Assembly: GCA_964017235.1 (NCBI GenBank)
Contig: OZ024934.1
Span: forward strand, 83,976,706-84,040,705
Source: Sabellastarte sp. h YS-2021
Taxonomy: Eukaryota > Annelida > Polychaeta > Sabellida > Sabellidae
DNA length: 64,000 nt
Direction: 5' to 3'
Positions 25,018-34,651 of the stretch are shown here, piece after piece (the first letter of the stretch is position 1; every line of letters begins with the position of its first letter). The position numbers were made by a program, and so were the translations under genes. The notes under the pieces were generated by a model. It was not told the DNA's origin and did no database searches. It was given only the letters and a program-made list of their open reading frames with translations.

Positions 25018-25076
25018 GTCTAAACCTATTAGACCCCTAGTAAGCTGATAGCGGGGTCAGTGGGAGGGTCTTGTGT

Positions 25077-25174
25077 GTCCATTGGATAGGGTATTAACTT
25101 ATAAAAATTTAATTTACTTATTAAATTTGCAATTTTATTGCGTTAATACATCCTATCCAATGGACAATTGCTGA
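25077..25174 (+). repeat. DIRS internal complementary region
   Basis: The first part (25077-25131, through 'ggatagggtattaactta' to 'attaaatttgca') is the reverse complement of the outer edge of the left terminal repeat. The second part (25132-25174, from 'attttattgcgttaatac' to 'ggacaattgctga') is the reverse complement of the outer edge of the right terminal repeat at 30767-30800. The join of the two ends in one tract is what allows circular DIRS intermediates to be completed; known for the group, inferred here. Confidence 0.85.
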
Positions 25175-25544
25175 ATAACTACCACTTGGTCGGCGGGTAA
25201 GTTACTAGGGACTTATGTGAACTCACAAGTAATAGCAAATTTTAACCTACGGTCTAGGCTGACTTCGTCAGGAGACCTATAGGCCCAGGCCTGGGTTGAC
25301 CCTATGGTCAGGAAACCCTGTAAGGCCATGGTGGTTGCCAGCAGCCGGTTACCCGGGGCTATACAGCCGTCGCCCCCCCCCCTTTTTGCAGACCTGCTCT
25401 GAGGTAGGGGAAGAGAGGGATGAGTTCAGTCCCAGAGTGCAAATAATCCTCCCGAAGGAAGCACGCCACCCTTATTTCTTATGTACATAAGAACTGTTTA
25501 TACATATATATATAAATCTCCTCAATCTAAGGGCCCCTTGTGGA

Positions 25545-26560
25545 TCTGCTGAGCAGCCACTACCGAGCCCAATTGGTAAAGCTCTGAATCAGCCCAAGCC
25601 ACGCCCTTCAGATAGAACTGTGTGAAGGTATTATGTGACTTCAGTGGCAGGCTGACAAGATTGGATCTAAGGAGACTCCCGACTGGAAGACCTTAGAAGC
25701 AGCAGAAGGCCCTGACATCATGGGCTTTAACCTGATGTAAAATGTGGGCCTCCTGGTCGGAGAGCTCATAACATAGGGTCTCTGTCTGTTTGATCCAAGA
25801 GGAGATAGTGGCAGGTGAGATGTCTTTGTTGAAACCTTTCTTAAAGGAGACAAAACCACCTCCTTATTCTGCCCGAGATCTGAGGTCCTGTCCACATACT
25901 AGCGCAATGCTCCGACCGGACAGAGGGACCTGTCAGACTCGAGGGATCTATCTAGAGTTGGGACCAGGGCTGTTATAACCCTTGGGGCCACACTGTCTGG
26001 ACCCTCTTTGGCCACCTGATTCTTGGAAAGAAGGCTAGGTGATGGGTACAGGGACACCTTTGACCAGTCGGATTGGCGTCTAATATTTCTGTTTGCCAAG
26101 CATGTATCTCACTTCTACACTTGCCCGACCCCAGGGCCAAGCGGAAAAATGTCTTGAAGGTCAAATGCTTCAAGGAGGCCTCTTTAATTGGATCAAAATG
26201 AACCTTGTCAGCTGGTGCAAAAACCAGGGAGAGGTTCCAGGAGGGGATTCCCTTCCGGCCTTTGGATCTGTCTCAGTGGAAACTATCCAGGAGACGAGTG
26301 AGATTTTCATCCTTACTGATATTGATGGGCAAATTTCCCAGTCTATCAGCAATGGCTGACCTGTAACCATCAATATTGGGCTGCAACTTCCTGTCCTGAA
26401 ACAGGGAGGGCCCTGAAATCCACCTGAGGAGTGATACCTCACTTTGTAAAAAAGGGGCCACTTGCCTCATAGACTGATCTGATTGATCCCCTTTGAGGAG
26501 CCTCAATTCTTGCTGCCACTGCCTCAGACAAGCCCCGCTCCTCGATTGCTGAGGCTCTAG
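25545..26560 (-). pseudogene. DIRS tyrosine recombinase, frameshifted
   Basis: Recoverable fragments in order on the minus strand: an N-terminal core-binding-like part (IADRLGNLPINISKDENL near 26330), KHLTFKTFFRLALGSGK and RSEIHAW near 26130, TLDRSLESDRSLCPV near 25920, then VKAHDVRAF near 25715 with the catalytic Arg, and SHNTFTQFYLKGVAW near 25600 with the nucleophile Tyr. At least three reading-frame shifts separate these fragments. Family knowledge: the enzyme inserts a circular cDNA. Inference: this copy cannot. Confidence 0.8.
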
Positions 26561-26576
26561 GAGCCATGCATGAAGA

Positions 26577-27620
26577 TTAAGATTTGTCAGATTTCTGTGA
26601 GGGATCTGATTGAATGGCTGTCAACAGGTTCGGCAGGCTCAGTGGGATTTGGCTGGACATGGCCACTAGATCCCAAAACCAAGGCATGTTGGGCCACCCT
26701 GGAGTAATCAGAATGATTCTCTTGCACGGGGAGTCCTGCAACTCCTCCACCACTTTGCCCAATATGGTGGATGGTGGGAAGGTGTATGCTTCCAGATCCT
26801 ACCATGGCCGACTGAGCGCATCCACTGCTGTGGCCAGGGGATCCGGTACCGGTGACACAAACAGAGGCAACTTGTTGTTGAACCTCATGGCAATTAAGTC
26901 TATTTTGGGCCGGTGCCACCTGCTGCGTATTTAGTGGAAGACCTCTGGAAGGAGAAAACCACTCTGTTTGGATGGTCTGGCCTAGCCTGGATAGCTTGTC
27001 TGCTACCACGTTCAGCCGGCCTGGAATGTGTTGGGCTTAGAGTCACTTGTTTCCTGGTACACCAGGTCAAGATTCTCCATAGTAGGGCACAAGAGGGCCC
27101 GACCTCATGCCTCCTTCCTTGTTTATGTATGACACTACTGTGGTTTGTCGGTTGCTACAAGTACTATCTTGTTTGAGCAAAGGTCTTGGAACTCTTTTAA
27201 AGCCAGAAAGACTGCTTTAAGTTCTAGATAGTTTATATGCAGCTTGCTTCCCGGAAGGGACCCGGTTCCTCCTGAAGTGTGCTCATTTAAGTGAGTGCCC
27301 CACCCTTCTATTGATGCGTCTGTAAATATTTGCAGAGCAGGTTTTATTGGGTGTAATGGTTGGCCTGTAAGTACATTGTCTTTCTTCAGCCACCATTGTA
27401 AATGGGGTTGCAGGGACCTGGGGACTTGAATCAGCTTTTCTAGTGATTCTGGTACCCTCCAGTTGTTTTTCAGATGCCACTGTATGGGCCTCACATGAAG
27501 TCGGCCTAGATGAACTAGCTTTTCTGTAGCTGTTAGTAACCTATTATGGACATGAACTCCCGGACCGGGCAAGCCGGTGGGGATAGCCGTTTTAGCACAG
27601 TCTCTTGAAGGTTCTGCCAC
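26577..27620 (-). pseudogene. DIRS RNase H and C-terminal pol region
   Basis: The segment 27135-27620 carries the DIRS RNase H pattern: LQIFTDASIEGWG with the first catalytic Asp, then INYLELKAVFLALKEF with the Glu, and VLVATDKPQ with the second Asp. Continuing on the minus strand, 26990-27009 reads VVADKLSRLGQTIQTEW, the conserved linker. Fragment GWPNMPWFWDL near 26690 marks the end of this region before the recombinase. Stops occur just after the third RNase H motif and further on. Confidence 0.8.
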
Positions 27621-27789
27621 CGGTCCAGAGTCAGTCAGAACTGATCAGACCTGAGGTCGAACTGGTAGCCTACAAAATCGAAGTCTTGTTTGGGCTCCAG
27701 CTCTGATTTCTCTAAGTTCATCAGCCAACCCAGTTGCTGACACATTATTTACTAGTTCCTGTGTATGTTGGAGACAAGCCTGGTGGGAT

Positions 27790-28115
27790 CTGGCTCTCAC
27801 CAACCAGTCTAGGTACTGGTGGCTTCTTAGGTCCTTTTATATGGCCATCAGTTTCACCTCCTTTGGGATCATGGTGAACTCCCAGGGTGCTGTGGACAAA
27901 CCGAATGGCAGGACCTTGAATTGGTATACCCGACCTTGGATGTGAAATCTATTGAGGTAACCCACTCCACATGTTGGAGGGAGGTCCTGATGGTCTCCAA
28001 AAGGTTTGGTTTGTTCAGATCTAGAATAGGTCTCCAACAGCTGTGTAGTTTTGGGAACCAAGAAAGGTCAGCTGAAGAAGCCCAGAGATTTTGAACTGGC
28101 TCGACTGCATCTTGT
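27790..28115 (-). pseudogene. DIRS reverse transcriptase, catalytic Asp lost
   Basis: Recognisable RT blocks are CWRPILDLNKPN, ETIRTSLQHVEWVTSIDF and YQFKVLPFGLSTAPWEFT. The active-site block reads HQYLDWLVRA at about 27798-27830, where DIRS elements normally have YLDDWL. One of the two catalytic aspartates is absent by a clean three-base deletion. A stop also separates it from the preceding block, and there is a deletion after SIDF. A 17-T run at 28131-28147 lies just upstream and encodes an artefactual lysine run. Confidence 0.8.
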
Positions 28116-28147
28116 TCATCACCTGATGGATTTTTTTTTTTTTTTTT

Positions 28148-30614
28148 GGTGACCCTGTCAAGTTTGGTCTTGACTAGAAAGGGAGAGTGCAGCCCTCCTT
28201 CAGCATTTGTACTACCTAGGGTAAAAGCCCCCAAGGCTACCCAAGTTCCCAAAACAGATTTAGTCTGGACCCTACAGGCAGACTGTGTGCCACATTGGGG
28301 ATATTTGGTAGTCTGACAAACATTTTCTGTCCCTCCGGACACTAGTCCGGACTGGTGACAATGAAAACCAGTTAAAAAGCCATCTGTTATGGATGTGGTC
28401 CAGTCCGGTGGGGCTGACACAACTCTTCACATTAATTGCCATTTGTATGATGGCTGACCCCTGCCTGGACACAACCAAAGCTTGTTGAGTGTGGACCACC
28501 TTTTCTCTTGCTGTTCGAAAAAAACATTTGTTTTCTCAGTAACCAGCAATTTTGGTTATAGTAAATCTCTAGTCTGTGATACTCTGTAACCAGTAAACTG
28601 GTAGGCTGAGTATTGAAAAGGGGCAAGACAGTAATTGTACCTGATAGCAGGTCGGTAGTCTCTGTAACTACCTGGTATGAAGTAAAACTGCTCATGAAAA
28701 ATGTATAGCTGGTAACCGGTTGATGAGCTCTGTAACCGGTTGAAGCAGTTTCTGTGTAGGAAAAGACTTCCTGTCAGGAACTAAACACTAATAGGCCCGT
28801 CATCAGTCTTAGGCTGGTGAATAGGCTGCTGATGAGGAGTGGCCAGCTAGAGGCAGGAAGGTTCTGTAACCGGCTAATATAAGGCAAGCTGTTCAATGAA
28901 GGCTGTGTAGCCGGTACCCGGTGGGTACACTCTATAACCAGTTGTTGAAAAGACTGTACAAGGCTGTTTAGCCGGTCGGTACACTGTAACCAGTTGTTGA
29001 ATTAAGTGTACAAGGCTGTGTAGCCGGTACCCTGTTGGTACACTAATCAGTTGTTAATGCAACTGTACAGGCTGTATAGCCGGTCGGTACACTATAATCA
29101 GTTGGTGAAGCAACTGTACAAGGCTGTGTAGCCGGTAGCCGGTCGGCACCCTCTGTAACTATTTAATGAAGGAAATTACAACTATCTTTTGTGTTGAATT
29201 CAGTCTACTGCACGTTTCCTTCATTAATTAAGGTATTTCTTTTAAGTGCACGTCCTATTTGAAGATTTGACAGTTGCTGGGGAAGCCCTTGTGAGCTATT
29301 TTTAGAAGCAATTATTGGTCGGCGTGTCTGGTCGGAAAGACACGCGATTGGCTGATTCGAGCTCGCCATTTGTCGCATTCTTTTGTGATATTTAAACATG
29401 TAAATGCGCAGTATTCTGCTCATCCACCAACCCCACTACCGACAATGAGGGTCGATCCATGAGGGAGGGACTGGTATCATAGTAGACGAAAGTTGTGAAG
29501 AATGCACTTCCGCCCTTCCTGGTCGATCAAAACACGTGACCAGTTCGTGATTTGTTCGGAAGGACACGCGATTGGCTAACTGGAGATGATGTCAGTATTC
29601 GCGTTCTTTGTGTGATGCTTTACCAGCAACTTTACAGTCCACAAAACCCCACTACCGACAACATGGCCGGGCTTGCAAAGCAGGGACTGGAGTCACAGTA
29701 GACGTGAGTTCTGAAGAACGCTCTTCCGACCTTGCTGGTCGGTGAAAACACGTGACCTGCTTCGTGATTGGTCGGAAGGACATGCGATTGGCTGACTGGA
29801 TATGACGTCAGAGGTCACGTTCTTTTGAGCTGGCCGGTCGGCTGATGCTTTAAAAGCAGAGAAGCCTGGACCAGTGCGCTCTGTAGATATGTAGATGAAT
29901 TTCTTCCTTCCTTCCGTGATAAAACCAGTGAACTGGCCATCCACAACCCCCACTACCGACAACAAAGCCGGGTCTGCAAGGGAGGGACTGATATCACCTT
30001 CTATTGAGAGGTCTGTTGAACTGGAGCTTGCCGGTCGACTAATGCTTTACAGCAAAGATGTCTGGACCAGTGTGCTCTGAAGATTTCTGAAGAATGCATC
30101 TCTTGCTTCTGATGAAAAAACACTAAATACTCGAGCTAGGCTGGTGTGACTGATGCTTTGCAGCAGAGAAGTCGGTACCAGTGCGCTCTGAAGAATGCAC
30201 CTCTTAGGGAATTCCTTCTATTTGCAGTGTTCAAAACTACGTAGACTGAAGTTATCCGTGATTCCTATTCGTAGTACTAGAAAGACGTTTCTATGGTGAT
30301 TGAACTGGAAAGCTACAGAAGGTACATTCAACAAAAGACACGGATAAAAATACCTGTAAGTAGAATATCCATTATTTCCTTAATATTGTCGATCTGCCCC
30401 TAACAACACCATGGTTGAATGGGAGGAAACTAGAAAAATGGCTGCCTTTATATTCTCGTCCAGCAGATTTCTGAAGGTATATCCGTGCTTGATCAGTAGA
30501 TAACACTTCTACAGGGAAAATAACCACATATAAGGTTGAAAATCCGTCATAATGCATACTTTTCCTTTAAAAAACTGGAGATGTTGAAAACACGTCTGCA
30601 CAGTACACGCGCCA
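28148..30614 (-). other. DIRS leader and possible gag region
   Basis: No gag can be recognised with confidence; short minus-strand frames at 28272-28695 are plausible remnants. Two repeat sets are clear: a roughly 60-bp repeat at 28890-29165, and a longer one at 29330-30200 anchored on 'cactaccgacaa' near 29434, 29649 and 29950 with 'cacgcgattggct' and cacgtgac motifs. These may belong to the element's regulatory leader. One tgacgtca palindrome lies at about 29802. Confidence 0.5.
28890..29165. repeat. Tandem repeat of about 60 bp inside the DIRS leader
   Basis: About four to five copies of a unit reading 'aaggctgtgtagccggtac', then 'ggtacactgtaaccagttg', then 'ttgaagcaactgtac'. The unit is rich in ccggt and has short internal inverted repeats (gccggtaccggc-like). 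Confidence 0.8.
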
Positions 30615-30804
30615 AACGAAAAAGATGCTGACGTCATGTTGTCTAGACAGGAAGTAAATACCATGCGCCACCTGGCGAATGCACAGTACTGGGACTGGCC
30701 AGCCGCTGGAAACACAGGACATCTTTTTCTGGCGTTTGGCGGGCCGGTCTGCGCCGACCGGATTAGCAATTGTCCATTGGATAGGATGTATTAACGCAAT
30801 AAAA
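30615..30804 (+). repeat. DIRS right inverted terminal repeat
   Basis: Reverse complement of the main body of the left terminal repeat, including tgacgtcatgttgtctagac and 'gccaaacgccag'. The outer edge ends 'gtattaacgcaataaaa' and is complemented by 25132-25155 in the internal complementary region. Immediately outside, 'ctgaaggttaagtacag' resumes family H. Confidence 0.85.
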
Positions 30805-30878
30805 CTGAAGGTTAAGTACAGATTTATGAAAAATACTTGAATATAATAGAAAATATTGAACGCTAAACAAAAATAGAG
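30805..30878 (-). repeat. Family H copy 1, remainder beyond the DIRS insertion
   Basis: The segment runs through ctgaaggttaagtacagat to 'gaacgctaaacaaaaatag' and is the reverse complement of 49289-49365. Similarity stops at about 30878, which defines this end of family H. Confidence 0.8.
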
Positions 30879-32493
30879 GGCCAACCCTAGTTCCTTACTC
30901 TTGATTTGAAATGATCTACAAATTATTTCAACCTGAAACATTTGAATTTACTGTCACCTGGCAGAACTGAAGCAAGTGCAGTTTGCATTCTCGCTGGAAA
31001 ACCACTGCTAAGTTGATTTTTGTTTTGTGCAGCAATTCCATAAGAATTCCATTTGAGAAAGAAGGATCTTATCATGGATTGAACAACATAATTCTGTAAC
31101 ACTTTCAGGTTGCTCAGTTTAATTAAATCGCCAATATTTTTTTCTACTAATTTCTAATTTGTAAATACAAACTCTGTGAAATTTTAGACCCAAAGATTTG
31201 GTAGCCTTGATAAATTTAAACCCAAAAAGCACAGAGACAACCCCAAATTTATTCAATGTTAATTCACAGAAATTTGGGCTAATTATTAGACTTTATGTCT
31301 AATTCAAATTACAACTTTTTGATTCAGGGTTTCATTGATATTTTTATTAAAATGTGGAACAATTTAAACTGACAAATCAAATATACAATCCCAGATTATG
31401 TATGCAATTCATCTTATTTGTACATGGTCAGAGCAATGTGGGTTCCTAGTACGTAACAGTCTGTTGTCATGTCATGTCCTAAGTGATACTTATTTAATAG
31501 ATAACATATTTAAATATATAATAGATATCTTTGAAGATATTACATGGGGAATCAACATTTATATCAACATCAAATGCATTGTCTTATTAAGGTTATAAGC
31601 AAAGAGAGTGATGATTCTTACCAAAATTTGATCGGTGGTTTTTCCATAGTGCTATATTCTATGACTGTCAGTTGTTAATATCCCTCCCCACAAAATATTG
31701 TTATCCATACTTGCATTAAAATTGTAGACCTTTGATACACTCTAAAACACTGTATTCATTTTCTTTGAAAGCTAAGAATACATTTCACAGACTTCATATT
31801 CTTCACAAAGTATGATACATAAAATACTCCGGTACACAACTTTATAAAAAGCAGCTAATTAGTGTGGTGTACGATGTGAAATAGTAGATTACAGTTGGAC
31901 AAGAAATCCAGATGGGAAATCATTTGTGGTTTGGTAATTCATTATCAGCACCCTGCCTAGTTAAAATATACAGTAGTGACTGTTTGGGATGAGTAAAATA
32001 TACAGCCAGAGGGGGAGCAGATAGACCTTCCCCAAGATTTGAGGGGACTTGGATGGTAAAATTGGGAGGACTGAAATGTATCTGTGTCAGAATTTACATT
32101 CAATGAGAATCCCACATTAACCTTAGCCTTTCTGTTAAATACTGTTACTTTAATAGATCTCAAACTTGTGGTTTAAATTGCCAGGTTTTTGTTAAACAAT
32201 TAACTACACACTTCATTTCACTACAAAACAGAATGATATACCACTGTGAACTCTTCTAGGAGATTGTATTTTGTACATTTATTTGTCTGTTTGCAATAAC
32301 TCAAAAAGTAATCAACATATATTTATAACATTTTTATGTTGGAAAGGCCTGGCCAAAGGAAGAAATAATTAACTTTTGGGAAGTAAAACATTCCCTAAAT
32401 AACATCAGACTTATTTTGTCAAAATATTTTTCCTTGCATATGAATAAATTTGTAAATCTCTTGAAAAAATCAAATGTTAATATTTGTATCCAC
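30879..32493. other. Unassigned intronic sequence
   Basis: AT-rich with no gene or terminus recognised. A short segment near 31993-32075 (gcagatagaccttcccca, gatttgaggggacttggatgg) resembles 43527-43592 and may be a dispersed repeat fragment. Confidence 0.4.
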
Positions 32494-33660
32494 TGGATGC
32501 ATCCGGTGGTTACTTTGGTTTAACGTTCACTACGCCGCTGCCACCGTGTGTAGAGAGATTTTCGACGTTAACACTCTCAGCGGAAAACTACACCAGCTAG
32601 CTTCACCAAATTGCAGGATATCTTCATTGGGAGGTAAGCTTTTCTGGGACTGAAATTAGCCTCATTCTGAAAAACAAGATGGCCGCTGCGGGCATTTCTT
32701 TGAAAATTATCTACCTTTTTCTACAGGCTGATTCTCATAAGTAGAAGGTTGAATTTCTTCATAGGTGATATGTATAACCTGGCTGTTGAACGGGACGTAA
32801 AAAACCCCAACTTTGACCTTTGATATGTATAACAGATACACATGTCATCTACTACCTTGCAGACATTTGACCTTGAAGCTTCTCATTCAAGGTCATCCAC
32901 AGAATTCCAAAGTACCCCATGTAGCGGACTTTAAAAGTGCCTATATCTCCCTTATTATTGGTCCTAGAGGTTTGCAATGTGAAACTAACCTATAGGAAAA
33001 CATGGGCTGGGAATCTTCTGATGCAGTCAGATTTGACCTTGGACCCCTCCTTTAAGGTCAAACGAGGACAACCAAGCTTAAAAATGCTTATAATTCGCTT
33101 ATTATTGGTTCTCGAGGTTTGCAATGTGAAACCAACTTCTAAGAAATCATGGGCTGGGAATCTTTTGATGCAGTCAGATTTGACCTTGGGCCCCTCCTTC
33201 AAGGTAAAACAAGAACAGCCAAACTTAAAAGTGCTTATAACTTGCTCAGTATTGGTCCTAGAGGTTTGCAATGTGAAACCAACTTTTAGGAAATCATGGA
33301 CTGGGAATCTTCTGATGTGGTCAGACTTGACCTTTAACCCCTCCTTTAAGGTCAAACAAGGACAACCAAACTTAAAAATGCTTATAACTCACTTATTATT
33401 GGTCCTTGTGGTTTTGCAATGTGAAACTAACTTATAGGATATCATGGGCTGGGAATCTTCTGATACGGTCAGATTTGACCTTGGGCCCCTCCTTCAAGAT
33501 CAAATGAGGACAGCCAAACATAAAAGTGCCTACAGTTTGCTTATTATTGGTCCTAGAAATCTTCTGATGTGGTCAGATTTGACCTTTAACCCCTCCTTTA
33601 AGGTCAAACAAGGACAACCAAACTTAAAAATGCTTATAACTCGCTTATTACTGGTAACTA
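32494..33660 (-). mobile_element. Family A element, copy 1 (3' hairpin end at left, 5' end missing)
   Basis: The left edge is the family's 3' hairpin, gtatccactgga...tccggtggtta, at 32494-32521. Next come 'tttggtttaacgttcacta', a GC-rich triplet tract (cgccgctgccaccg), and 'gagagattttcgacgttaac'. The block includes 'aacaagatggccgctgcggg'. From 32930 to 33660 there are about five 147-bp units in the orientation opposite to copy 3. No 5' hairpin is seen at the right edge, so this copy is truncated. A 42-bp SINE-tail insertion lies at 32779-32820. Confidence 0.7.
32779..32820 (+). mobile_element. 42-bp SINE tail insertion with 13-bp target duplication
   Basis: The insert reads ctggctgttgaacgggacgt followed by a short A run and ccccaactttgacctt. 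It is flanked by tgatatgtataac on both sides (32766-32778 and 32821-32833). The uninterrupted family A sequence at 42091-42110 has a single copy of that 13-mer, giving the empty site. The same tail occurs at 52586-52627 at the end of a longer SINE. Confidence 0.8.
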
Positions 33661-34651
33661 CTAACTACACAGAATAATATAGAGGGATTCATTATTTACA
33701 TAACAAATAAGCTAGTACCAAAAGACATTTTGTTTCTAATAGCTGGCTGCCACATTTGTGGTGTACACAGAAACTGTGAAATTTGGGAGATTAAATGTGG
33801 CATGTTTTGACCATAAAACATCTGGGGACTGTTCTATTGAGCACAGTTTAATATTTGATTCCAGATGCTATTCCTAGCTTGTGGATCTAGTAGATCTAGG
33901 GTAAAACAGTATGAACTTGATATAATATAAACAAAGTAATGAGAGTTTAATGAGGGGAGTTTGGGGTTGCCTATGTACAGAAATGATGAATGTAAATTTT
34001 ACCAAAGTGTAAACTAAACCTGTGAAGCTGTGCAGTACTGTGAAATATAAGTTATACAATATAAAATAATGGAAATAACTGACTTCATAAAAATGATAAT
34101 AAATAACAGTTTACTGATTTCCTAATTCACAACACAAGGTCATACATGCTAGCACTGTTGAAAAGTTATTATGATTGAAGTTAAACATCAAAGAGTTCTA
34201 TTTTTCATATAGTATTGAAAAATCTCTGAAATATCTACAACGTAATATTTATGCAAAAATGAGTTAGGTTTTTTAAATGCTATTAAAACCTAAAATAATG
34301 ATGTTTTCAATTACCGGTTCCCAAATATTCTTTGCGGATTTCGTTATTTATACCAAAACGAACGAAAAACCAGTTATGAGTTTATCGTTCACACCACTAA
34401 AATAAAGCAAAGGGGTATTATATATGCGTTCCAGAACATTATTCCTAGGAGTTGCACAACAGGGACAACAATGTTGTTAGGTAAAATTTAGGCAGAATAT
34501 GGGCATGTCATTAATGTGACAATGAAATTCAGACCAAAATTTATAAGGCTATAAGAGTATGGTATCTAACACTAATTCTGAGGACTATAAGGGCTTAAAT
34601 TACAAAAGTCATCCCAACAGGTTTATTGAAAGAGCTTTTTATGTTTCCACA
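33661..34651. other. Unassigned sequence between two inverted family A elements
   Basis: AT-rich spacer of about 1 kb between family A copy 1 and copy 3. No repeat termini, SINE boxes or coding features were recognised. Confidence 0.4.

Larger units (their letters stand above)
24797..30804 (-). mobile_element. DIRS-like tyrosine-recombinase retrotransposon, inactivated
   Basis: Reading on the minus strand, the element has a right inverted terminal repeat (30615-30804), a repeat-rich leader and possible gag region (28.4-30.6 kb), RT (27.8-28.1 kb), RNase H (26.6-27.6 kb), tyrosine recombinase (25.55-26.5 kb), an internal complementary region (25077-25174) and a left inverted terminal repeat (24797-25017). 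This set of domains and the split inverted repeats are diagnostic of DIRS-type elements, which integrate through a recombinase and make no target duplication. Frameshifts, stops and a damaged RT motif show it is dead. It is inserted in family H copy 1. The intact second copy near 49360 shows the empty site, gcctgtgcaaactgaagg. Confidence 0.85.
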
